The notes under the pieces were generated by a model, which saw only the letters and a program-made list of their open reading frames with translations, was not told the origin of the DNA and made no database searches. 32,701 nt of DNA, from positions 1 through 32,701 of the forward strand of contig JAFUAB010000054.1 in assembly GCA_017460885.1 (NCBI GenBank), written 5' to 3'. The position numbers and the translations under genes are program-made. Positions 7,586 to 14,626 of this stretch are shown piece by piece (the stretch's first letter is position 1; each line of letters opens with the position of its first letter). The stretch is from Lachnospiraceae bacterium. Lineage in GTDB: Bacteria > Bacillota > Clostridia > Lachnospirales > Lachnospiraceae.

Positions 7586-10500
7586 CTAGTAGTGCATAAA
7601 GTCCTTCTCTCTGAGGACCACCATATCCTCATCGTCGTAACGCTTATGTAGTATTATATCAAATAAATGCGCAGGATTCTTCTTATCTGCGTAAAAAATT
7701 GCATCATCCACCAGATCCCTGACCTCGGCCACCGTCACCTGATGTGCATTGGTCTGCAGCTCTCCGATCCTGGTATGCAGCGCCAGAAGCGCGAATTCGT
7801 CGATGCTGTGCTCCTGGCTGTGGGCATATTCACAGGCGTAATTGACCAGAGCCTTGTCGTCCAGCGCCTGCAGGTCTATACGGACATTGAATATCTCCCC
7901 CAGTTTAGGCAGTGTTCCCACGATCTTGTCCATACCTGCGGAGGTATCCTCCAGGATAGCCAGGACTCCGAGATTTTCATTTTCCATTGCGGTGATCAGC
8001 TTCTGAACCGTACTCTTTTTCATGCCGCGGGCACTCTGGATGATAATGGCGCCACCATCCAGCTGTCCCAGCAGGTCGCTGAGATTTTTGTCGTTTAAGT
8101 TCTTGCCGGAAACTCTCGCTACCTTATCGGCCACAAAATTGGAATCCGTGATCTGCATGTGGCGGATCAGTCTCTTGGCAAGTTCGATCGTGCCAACACC
8201 TTCTTCGCCCGTAACTATACAATTGCCGGTGTAAGCGGCCATGCTCATACGATCAAGCGCATTGGCGATCTGCCTGCGCGCTCCTTTTCTGTTTAAGAAA
8301 CCGCCGAACAGCTCCTCCTCTTCCTCACTGAGGACACGTTTGCCTTCCTCATCGGTATGTCCCTGTTTTGCGGGAGGATCGGTTTTTTTCTTCTTACGGG
8401 CCGTCCGGGCATCCTCTTCAAGTGCCTCTTCCACTGCCGATACGGCGATTGATTCGGTGTCGGCTCTGTGCTTCTTTTTGCCGGAAGGCTTTGGCTTTTC
8501 CGCTGCTTCGGCTTCGGAGTCCTTCGGTGTCTCATCTGTTTCTGCTTCGGCCTCGATTTCGGATTCTTCCTCAGTCCCGGCTTCTTCGGAGGTCTCTTCC
8601 GCAGCAGATGCTTCTTCGGCTTCCTCCTCTGCTTCAGCGGTCTCTTCTTCTGTTTCTTCCCCTGTTTCGTCGGCATCGGACTCTGCGGTTTCCGTCTCGG
8701 TCTCCGCGGTCACGGATTCGGCGGTTTCCTCCTCGGCTTCCGCAGTCTCTTCCTCTGCGTTCTCCTCGATCTCCTCGGGTTCCTCTACGGGCTCAACCGG
8801 TTTTTTCTTCTTTTTGGAAACGGGCTTCGAGGGAGTCTCATCCTCAACTTCTGCCATAACCTTTGCCGCACCCGCGCCTATCATACCGTCAGCTGCCATG
8901 TATTCCATGGTCCTGAGCGCTTCCTTACGGATCTTTTTGCCCAGGGCTTCATCGTCGATCTTGCCGTCGGATTCCTTGAGAATAGCATCGCGAAACGCCT
9001 TTTCGAGCTGCTCGATAAGCGTTGCCTTGGTATCTTCATCAAACTCGTCAAAAAGCGAACCCGTATGCTGTACAATACGCTGTCTGACTTCGTCCTCTCT
9101 CTTTCTCTCGTTCTCCTTTTTGGTCTCCTCCCACTCGGCCAGTACGTCGTCTATACTCATCTGACCGGTGATCTGCTTCTCGATCTTTTCGACCTCGGAA
9201 ATAGCCAGTCTGATCTGGCCGCTGTATTCCTCTACGAGCATCTGGTCGTAGGCCGTGGATACCGAGCCGGCGTTGTCCAGCTGTCCGGTGATCGCTCCGG
9301 GGATCTGCTTCGCCTGGTCGTCCTGAGCCTGCATGGAGGCAGTGGAGCTCTGTATTTCCTGAACTATCCTCTGAGTCTCCAGATAGTCCACTATGGTATC
9401 GGTAGGGATCCTCTTGGTCTGTTCAACCAGAAGATCGGGTTTCTCGGGTTCCGGAGCCTTCTCCGGTCCCGGTCTGTAATCGATCTTGGGTCCGTGAACC
9501 ACCGGGTCGGGTTCAGGCATCTGCTGCGTATCCGAAAAGAATTCGGTCTCGGAATGTGCGGCATACTGCGGCGCCGGATCGGCCTCGGTACGAACCGGAG
9601 GCATCACGGTCCTGGCTATAGGGCCGACCGGATCGGAATAACCCGGAGTGGTGTATACGGGCTGGGCGTATACCGGTTGCGAATACTCCGGCTGCACATA
9701 TGCCTGGGGCTCCCTATAGGAAGGATGCGCAAAATCCGCCCCCGCCAGCGGTGCCTCCACAAACAGCGTGTTATCCTCTATATTTTCTTCGGGAACCGAG
9801 GGGGCGATCTCCTCGGTCTCCCCGCCTTCCCAGATATCCTTCATACTTTCGGCAAGTGCCGCCTGCAGGTTCACGGTATTGTACTGCCCGACGTCCACGA
9901 TCTTGGCCTGGATCTCGTCGGTATCCGAAACATTCGGAAGCTCCGCCGTGGGTGCGCCCTTCAGATCCTCTTCATCCAGAGAACTGCTCGCCATGCCGGC
10001 AGGCTCCTCGTCAAGTGCCGGAAGCTCCTCTTCGGCGCCCTCCTGGATCTTACGGTTTCTTTCTTCGATATAATTATTGTATTTGGCCTGCTCTGCGGTA
10101 GTCAAAGGCTCGTGAAGCTCCTTGAGCTCCATGGCCCTGATCACGTATTTGCCCTCGCCGAATGTGGCCATCAGCTCATCGCACTCATCGGCGCATTTGG
10201 AACCAAGGCCCATTTTGTGATAAAGCTCGGCGAGCTCATAACCCCATCTGGGCTTATAATCCTTTCTCTTATACTCCTCCAGTACGGCCGCTCTCTCCTC
10301 CAGGCTTACATCCTGGGCTTCGTAGATCTTGTACTGAAGTATATATCTGTCGGTATCCTTGGGGGCGAGTTGGACGAATTCCTTATAATACTCGATCGCC
10401 TGAACGTACTCCTCCAGGATGATCGAAAGCTCGCAAAGAGCAAAGACGATTCTTCTGTTCTCCGGGTATTTATCATAAGCCATCAGGAGGATCTCCTTGC

Positions 10501-10675
10501 TCTCCTGAAAGCGTCTGTTGATCTTGTAAAGATCGGATATCTTGCAGAGCATCCTTACGCTCTTGACTCTGCTCCAGTCTATGGTATCCGCCACTTCGAC
10601 AGCTTCGGCATACGCCTTTTCGCTGATCAGATTGCGTATCTCTTCTTCTCTGACCTTATATTCGTATCTATCCAT
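7586..10675 (-). CDS. Large TPR protein with disordered acidic middle and degenerate AAA+ domain
   Basis: The protein has about 1029 residues in three parts. Residues 1 to about 215 hold TPR-like helices (SKEILLMAYDKYPENRRIVF; YVQAIEYYKEFVQLAPKDTD). About 215-800 is low-complexity, Pro/Tyr-rich and then strongly Glu/Ala-rich with KKKKK runs. The last 240 residues resemble an AAA+ ATPase module (CIVTGEEGVGTIELAKRL; GGAIIIQSARGMKKSTVQKL). The P-loop Lys is Thr and the Walker B acids are missing, so ATP hydrolysis is unlikely. The ATG at 10675 fits the start of the helical part better than an upstream TTG; neither has a perfect RBS. glgB follows. Its function is unknown; it looks like a cytoplasmic scaffold. 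Confidence 0.8.
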   Translation of the reverse strand: MDRYEYKVREEEIRNLISEKAYAEAVEVADTIDWSRVKSVRMLCKISDLYKINRRFQESKEILLMAYDKYPENRRIVFALCELSIILEEYVQAIEYYKEFVQLAPKDTDRYILQYKIYEAQDVSLEERAAVLEEYKRKDYKPRWGYELAELYHKMGLGSKCADECDELMATFGEGKYVIRAMELKELHEPLTTAEQAKYNNYIEERNRKIQEGAEEELPALDEEPAGMASSSLDEEDLKGAPTAELPNVSDTDEIQAKIVDVGQYNTVNLQAALAESMKDIWEGGETEEIAPSVPEENIEDNTLFVEAPLAGADFAHPSYREPQAYVQPEYSQPVYAQPVYTTPGYSDPVGPIARTVMPPVRTEADPAPQYAAHSETEFFSDTQQMPEPDPVVHGPKIDYRPGPEKAPEPEKPDLLVEQTKRIPTDTIVDYLETQRIVQEIQSSTASMQAQDDQAKQIPGAITGQLDNAGSVSTAYDQMLVEEYSGQIRLAISEVEKIEKQITGQMSIDDVLAEWEETKKENERKREDEVRQRIVQHTGSLFDEFDEDTKATLIEQLEKAFRDAILKESDGKIDDEALGKKIRKEALRTMEYMAADGMIGAGAAKVMAEVEDETPSKPVSKKKKKPVEPVEEPEEIEENAEEETAEAEEETAESVTAETETETAESDADETGEETEEETAEAEEEAEEASAAEETSEEAGTEEESEIEAEAETDETPKDSEAEAAEKPKPSGKKKHRADTESIAVSAVEEALEEDARTARKKKKTDPPAKQGHTDEEGKRVLSEEEEELFGGFLNRKGARRQIANALDRMSMAAYTGNCIVTGEEGVGTIELAKRLIRHMQITDSNFVADKVARVSGKNLNDKNLSDLLGQLDGGAIIIQSARGMKKSTVQKLITAMENENLGVLAILEDTSAGMDKIVGTLPKLGEIFNVRIDLQALDDKALVNYACEYAHSQEHSIDEFALLALHTRIGELQTNAHQVTVAEVRDLVDDAIFYADKKNPAHLFDIILHKRYDDEDMVVLREKDFMHY

Positions 10676-10775
10676 ATCCCCGTCCGGCGAAAACTCGCCC
10701 TCCCACACTACATACAATACGGATCAGTCACCAGATCCGGCAAAATATCGAAATCATATCTGTTCCCGGACATAA

Positions 10776-10812
10776 TATAGTAAACGTCAAAACACTTTTG
10801 ACGTTCACTATA
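10776..10812. terminator. Hairpin between rsmA and the TPR gene
   Basis: Two 17-nt arms (10776-10792, 10796-10812) pair with one mismatch around a 3-nt loop (CAC). The stem contains AACGTCAAAA and its complement and is flanked by TATAGT. It lies about 100 bases before the TPR gene start and about 175 bases after the rsmA stop. No long T-run follows in the minus direction. It could end the tatD-rsmA transcript or serve as an operator or leader structure for the next gene. Confidence 0.5.
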
Positions 10813-10958
10813 AAGCTAACCCGCAGACTTTTATCAACGGATAATCATTTTATAGTCTATCATAGCGTTTCTTCTATGTAAATAGCAGAAGGGATCAATT
10901 CCACAATTTGTTGTAAAAAAAAGAAATCGAAATACTAGATATGGTGCAGAATGTCAGT

Positions 10959-10985
10959 GTGTCGACAGAACCGTCCCGCTGACAC
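10959..10985 (+). repeat. REP-like 27-nt repeat, copy B
   Basis: This is the second copy of the CAGAACCGTCCCG element. Its core matches copy A at 24 of 27 positions and the reverse complement of copy C at 25 of 27. TGTCAG and CTGACA at 10952-10957 and 10979-10984 form an inverted repeat around it. The rsmA stop codon (10987-10989) follows almost at once, as the MltG-like stop does at copy A. The intergenic stretch upstream (10813-10950) is AT-rich and shows no gene. Confidence 0.6.
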
Positions 10986-10986
10986 G

Positions 10987-11847
10987 CTAAGGAACTGTAG
11001 CGAGAATATCCGCAAGCTCCCCGAATTCCTCCAGTGTAAAAGTTTCACCGCGTACCGTGGGTGTCTTGCCCATCTGTGCGAGAGCAGATTCGATCTGATC
11101 GCGGGTAAATCCCCGGCCGGCGCTCATCAGCGCATTCGGCATGGTCTTTCTGCGCATATTAAAGGTCGCACGTATCAGATCGAACATCAGCTTTTCATCC
11201 CTGACGATAACCCCGGGCGTCTCGCGGCTCTTCAGCCTGATGACCACCGAATCCACCTCGGGAGCAGGGAAAAAGCAGTCCGGACTGACGTTCATCACTA
11301 TCTCCGGATCCGAATAATACTGCACGGCAAGAGAAAGCGCCCCATACTCTTTTCCTCCGGGTACGGCCTGCATACGCCCGGCCACCTCCTTTTGGATCAT
11401 CACGGTAATATCCGAGATGCTCTCTCTGTGCTCCAGCAGCCGCAGAACGATTGGCGTCGTTATATAATACGGAAGGTTGGCCACTACATGCAGCCTGCCG
11501 CCGGGAGCGTATTCCCTGCAGAGATCTTCTATGTCAAGCTTCAGGATATCGCCGTTGATCAATGTGACGTTATCGTGATCCGAGAGAGTGCCTTTCAGCA
11601 GCGGGATCAGTCCCTCATCGATCTCGACAGCCAGCACCCTGCCTGCTGCCGCCGCCAGTCTCCGGGTCAGAGCGCCGAGTCCCGGGCCTATCTCCAGAAC
11701 CGTATCCTCCCCGGTCAGTCCGGCGGAATCCACGATCCCGTCCAGCACGGATGTGTCCGTCAGAAAGTTCTGTCCGTATTTTTTTCTGGGAGCGACTCCG
11801 TAAAAGGTCATCAGCGCCCTTATATCATTTCTGTTAGTAAGATCCAT
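10987..11847 (-). CDS. rsmA: 16S rRNA (adenine(1518)-N6/adenine(1519)-N6)-dimethyltransferase
   Basis: About 286 residues match RsmA (KsgA), which dimethylates two adjacent adenines in helix 45 of 16S rRNA late in 30S assembly. Motifs are KKYGQNFLTD near the N-terminus, the SAM motif VLEIGPGLGALTRRL, AVEID, and the catalytic NLPYYITTPI. The C-terminal FNMRRKTMPNAL segment is also typical. The ATG at 11847 gives the usual distance to GQNFL; an ATG at 11883 would add 12 atypical residues but has a weak AGGGA upstream, so the start is not certain. tatD lies directly upstream, the common tatD-rsmA order in Bacillota. Confidence 0.94.
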   Translation of the reverse strand: MDLTNRNDIRALMTFYGVAPRKKYGQNFLTDTSVLDGIVDSAGLTGEDTVLEIGPGLGALTRRLAAAAGRVLAVEIDEGLIPLLKGTLSDHDNVTLINGDILKLDIEDLCREYAPGGRLHVVANLPYYITTPIVLRLLEHRESISDITVMIQKEVAGRMQAVPGGKEYGALSLAVQYYSDPEIVMNVSPDCFFPAPEVDSVVIRLKSRETPGVIVRDEKLMFDLIRATFNMRRKTMPNALMSAGRGFTRDQIESALAQMGKTPTVRGETFTLEEFGELADILATVP

Positions 11848-11898
11848 GTTTTTTATGTCCGCTGCGCCGTGGCATCCGGTCATGAGAAGTCAGTTTCC

Positions 11899-12669
11899 CT
11901 AACTCATTCCGTACATTTTCATCGCATTATCCCAGGTCGCCCCGGTGACCTCTTCTATCGTGATCCCCCGCAGCCTCGCGATCTCCGCTGCAACATAGGG
12001 CAGGTTGAGCGAGGAATTGCGCTGCCCTCTTTTGGGATCCGGCGAAAGATACGGGCAGTCCGTCTCAAGCAAAATAGATGACAGCGGCAGCTTTTGTGCA
12101 CATTCCTTGAGTTTACGGGAGTTTTTGAAGGTGACCACTCCGCCGATGCCGATATAATACCCAAGCTTAACATATTCGGCTGCCATCTCATACGAGTACG
12201 AATAGCAGTGTATGACACCCATTCCGCCCTTTGCCGCGAACGCTTTCATATGATCGAAGGTCTCCGCGCCGGCATCTCTCGAATGTATGATCACCGGGAG
12301 CCCGGCCCTCAGGGCGATCTCAAGCTGCGCCTCAAAATACGCCCGCTGTTTGGCCTCATCCGTGTCGTCGTAGTGATAATCGAGCCCGATCTCACCGATC
12401 GCCACCACCTTAGGCAGCCTGCATTTATCCTCGACGACCCGAAGCACCTCGTCCATGTCCAGATCGTATATCTCGGTGGGATGAAGTCCTGCGGAAGTGT
12501 ATACATGGTCGTATTTCCCGGCAAGCACAAGGCTTTTTTCTATGGAATCATAATTCGCAGTGACATTTACTATCCTGCCGATCCCTTTTGCCGGCATCCC
12601 GGACAACAACTCGTCACGGTCGTCGTCAAAAGCAGCATCATCATAATGAGCATGCGTATCAAAAATCAT
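11899..12669 (-). CDS. tatD: TatD family metal-dependent DNA hydrolase
   Basis: This 256-residue TIM-barrel hydrolase shows the TatD pattern in order: FDTHAHYDD, VAIGEIGLDYHYDDTD, PVIIHSRDAGAETFD, GVIHCYSYSYEMA and LLETDCPYLSPDP. These supply the histidine, glutamate and aspartate metal ligands. TatD enzymes are cytoplasmic 3'-5' DNA exonucleases linked to DNA repair. The ATG at 12669 fits the family N-terminus (MIFDTHAHYD); a longer in-frame reading adds 40 hydrophobic residues that overlap the tRNA promoter and is rejected. The RBS is weak. It heads the minus-strand run and is divergent from tRNA-Lys. Confidence 0.94.
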   Translation of the reverse strand: MIFDTHAHYDDAAFDDDRDELLSGMPAKGIGRIVNVTANYDSIEKSLVLAGKYDHVYTSAGLHPTEIYDLDMDEVLRVVEDKCRLPKVVAIGEIGLDYHYDDTDEAKQRAYFEAQLEIALRAGLPVIIHSRDAGAETFDHMKAFAAKGGMGVIHCYSYSYEMAAEYVKLGYYIGIGGVVTFKNSRKLKECAQKLPLSSILLETDCPYLSPDPKRGQRNSSLNLPYVAAEIARLRGITIEEVTGATWDNAMKMYGMS

Positions 12670-12707
12670 AGTCTGATTAAAATTCCCGAAAAAAAATAAA
12701 ATTTCTG

Positions 12708-12736
12708 TTGCAAAACCAAAAACACTGTAATATAAT
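12708..12736 (+). promoter_or_regulatory. Sigma-A-type promoter of tRNA-Lys
   Basis: TTGCAA (12708-12713) and a perfect TATAAT (12731-12736) are spaced by 17 bases. The expected start is about 40 bases before the mature tRNA. The site also overlaps the region where a divergent tatD promoter would lie. Confidence 0.75.
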
Positions 12737-12782
12737 AGCACTTGCGTCACGGAAAACATTATGTAAATTGTGATCGCAATGA

Positions 12783-12855
12783 GCGCCACTAGCTCAGTTG
12801 GTAGAGCACCTGACTCTTAATCAGGGTGTCCAGGGTTCGAGCCCCTGGTGGCGCA
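12783..12855 (+). tRNA. tRNA-Lys (anticodon CTT)
   Basis: The 73-nt sequence folds as a full cloverleaf. The acceptor stem is GCGCCAC with GTGGCGC, the D-arm is AGCTCAGTTGGTAGAGC, and the anticodon stem CCTGA/TCAGG carries loop CTCTTAA. The anticodon CTT reads AAG. The T-arm has GGGTTCGAGCCC, and the discriminator base is A. The 3' CCA is not encoded (TGA follows), so CCA addition is needed. It stands alone with its own promoter and a T-rich stretch (12896-12902) about 40 bases downstream. Confidence 0.97.
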
Positions 12856-12963
12856 TGAAGTCTCAGTTCTGTCGATATGTCGGCGGGGTTGGGGCTTTTT
12901 TTATGGGGAGACGCTGATTTATCCGGTCTTTCCTTAGCCCTTCCCCGAATCCCCAAAAGGGTC

Positions 12964-12983
12964 AGGGCTTATCAATAAGCCCT
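12964..12983 (-). terminator. Palindrome at the proS stop codon
   Basis: AGGGCTTA and its complement form an 8-bp stem with a TCAA loop, and the proS TGA lies in the loop and stem. A second copy of AGCCCTTCCCC lies about 45 bases further downstream. The downstream stretch in the minus direction includes a run of A and C rather than a strong T-run, so termination is uncertain. tRNA-Lys converges on this site from the other side. Confidence 0.4.
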
Positions 12984-14423
12984 TCCCCAATAAACCATGT
13001 GTTTAGCCGGTTTTCCGCAGCAAACGCATTTGTCGCCGATCTGTTCCTGTTCAAAAGGCATACAACGGCTCGTTACCGACAGGTCTTCCTTGATACGGTT
13101 CTCGCACTCCACATCTCCGCACCACATTGCCTTTACAAATCCGGCCTTTTCATTAAATATCTGTCTGAACTCATCGTAGTCATGAGCCGTATAGGTGTGC
13201 GCATCCCTGTGCTTTCTGGCTGCTTCGAGCATATCGTTCTGAATGGCTGACAGCAGCTTTTCAACAGTTGCCTCCAGTTCCGGATCTCTGACCTCGATCT
13301 TTTCGCCGGTATCTCTGCGGGCGATCACGCACTTACCGGCCTCCATATCCTTGGGGCCGATCTCGATACGCATCGGTATACCGCGCATTTCCTGCTCCGA
13401 GAACTTCCAGCCGGGGGATTTGTCTGTGTCATCCACACTTACACGTATGGTTCCACCGGCAGCCCTGGCCAGACGGTCTCTCATCTCATAAGCCTTGTCG
13501 AGCACTCCCTCCTTTTTCTGCTGGATCGGTATGATCATGACCTGGGTGGGGGCAACCGCGGGCGGAAGCTTCAGTCCCGAATCGTCTCCGTGAACCATAA
13601 TGACCGCTCCGATAAGTCTGGTAGTCATGCCCCAGGATGTCTGATGTACGTATTTGAGGGTATTGTCCCTGTCGGTAAACTGAACGCCGAAAGCCTGCGC
13701 GAATCCGTCGCCGAAATTGTGGCTCGTACCGGACTGCAGAGCCTTGCCGTCGTGCATCAGTGCCTCAACCGTATAGGTTGCAACTGCTCCGGCGAACTTT
13801 TCCTTATCGGTCTTACGGCCTTTGATCGCCGGTATCGCAAGTGTCTGCTCAAGGAAATCGGCATAAACGTTCAGCATCTGCTGTGTGCGCTCCTCTGCTT
13901 CCTCGGCCGTGGCATGCGCGGTATGGCCCTCCTGCCAGAGGAACTCACGGCTCCTGAGGAAGGGTCTCGTTTCCTTTTCCCACCGTACTACGGAACACCA
14001 CTGGTTGCAGACCTGCGGCAGGTCACGGTAGGAATGCACCACGTTTTTGTAATAATCACAAAAAAGCGTCTCCGAGGTCGGTCGTACGCAAAGCCTCTCC
14101 TGCAGGGGCTCGAGACCCCCGTGCGTAACCCAGGCCACCTCGGGGGCAAAGCCCTCCACATGATCCTTTTCTTTATTCAAAAGGCTCTCCGGGATGAACA
14201 TCGGAAGATATACGTTTTTGACACCGGTCTCCTTGAACCTTCTGTCCAGATCATTCTGGATAAGCTCCCAGATAGCGTATCCTGCGGGTCTGATCACCAT
14301 GCACCCCTTTACGGAAGTGTAGTCGATCAGCTCGGCCTTCTTAACGATATCGGTATACCACTGCGCGAAATCCTCCTCCATGGAGGTTATCGCTTCTACA
14401 AGTTTTTTGTCTTTTTCTGCCAT
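12972..14423 (-). CDS. proS: Prolyl-tRNA synthetase, archaeal/eukaryotic-type (ProS type 3)
   Basis: This 483-residue class II synthetase charges tRNA-Pro. The length and order fit the short form without the INS editing domain: [20 protein letters not shown], motif 2 around [37 protein letters not shown], and motif 3 around [14 protein letters not shown]. The anticodon-binding domain follows. The C-terminal zinc-type domain has cysteines in MWCGDVECE and KCVCCGKP and ends with the conserved terminal Tyr (WGRAY). A GGAGAG RBS precedes the ATG. Misacylated Ala-tRNA-Pro would need a trans-editing protein, which is not in this window. No T-box is apparent upstream. Confidence 0.96.
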   Translation of the reverse strand: MAEKDKKLVEAITSMEEDFAQWYTDIVKKAELIDYTSVKGCMVIRPAGYAIWELIQNDLDRRFKETGVKNVYLPMFIPESLLNKEKDHVEGFAPEVAWVTHGGLEPLQERLCVRPTSETLFCDYYKNVVHSYRDLPQVCNQWCSVVRWEKETRPFLRSREFLWQEGHTAHATAEEAEERTQQMLNVYADFLEQTLAIPAIKGRKTDKEKFAGAVATYTVEALMHDGKALQSGTSHNFGDGFAQAFGVQFTDRDNTLKYVHQTSWGMTTRLIGAVIMVHGDDSGLKLPPAVAPTQVMIIPIQQKKEGVLDKAYEMRDRLARAAGGTIRVSVDDTDKSPGWKFSEQEMRGIPMRIEIGPKDMEAGKCVIARRDTGEKIEVRDPELEATVEKLLSAIQNDMLEAARKHRDAHTYTAHDYDEFRQIFNEKAGFVKAMWCGDVECENRIKEDLSVTSRCMPFEQEQIGDKCVCCGKPAKHMVYWGRAY

Positions 14424-14445
14424 TTCTATTACTCTCCATTATGGT

Positions 14446-14562
14446 TTATTCTGTTTTCAGATCCTCGGTCACGATCCCCAAAGCTTCCAGTTTGGCTTTT
14501 GCCGCAGTTATCTGATGATCAATTTGTACATTTAAATAATTGTACCACACATTCCGAGTCAT
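14446..14562 (-). CDS. Hypothetical 38-residue ORF between the ligase-like gene and proS
   Basis: A short open frame begins MTRNVWYNYLNVQIDHQIT, continues AAKAKLEALGIVTEDLKTE and ends 22 bases before proS. Its ATG overlaps the stop codon of the ligase-like gene (ATGA) and lies in the arm of REP-like copy C. The amphipathic, Ala/Lys/Glu-rich second half looks like real protein sequence rather than random translation. It may be a tiny gene coupled to proS, or the 3' remnant of a larger gene cut by the repeat. No RBS is evident and the family is not recognised. Confidence 0.35.
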   Translation of the reverse strand: MTRNVWYNYLNVQIDHQITAAKAKLEALGIVTEDLKTE

Positions 14563-14626
14563 GGGGATGGTTCTTTTTGTGTCAGCGAGACGGTTCTGTT
14601 GACACAAACAGAACCGTCCCCATGAC
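14558..14626. repeat. REP-like palindrome, copy C
   Basis: Two 26-nt arms (14558-14583 and 14601-14626) pair with two mismatches around a 17-nt centre. Positions 14579-14605 match copy B in reverse orientation at 25 of 27 positions. The arms add GTCATGGGGA and its complement outside the shared core. The minus strand of this element encodes the last residues of the ligase-like protein and its stop codon. It should form a strong hairpin in either transcript. Confidence 0.7.

Noticed and set aside
8468-10780. A 770-codon plus-strand open frame opposite the TPR/pseudo-AAA gene
   Set aside because: It is the complement of the Glu/Ala-rich coding sequence, has Leu/Phe/Gly-rich composition without domain order, and its minus-strand counterpart carries TPR and AAA-like motifs.
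11899-12789. Longer start for tatD
   Set aside because: It would overlap the tRNA-Lys gene and promoter and precede the family N-terminus FDTHAHYDD by 40 hydrophobic residues.
14424-14557. T-box riboswitch upstream of proS
   Set aside because: No T-box consensus, specifier-loop architecture or antiterminator/terminator pair is visible; the stretch holds a small open frame and a REP-like palindrome.
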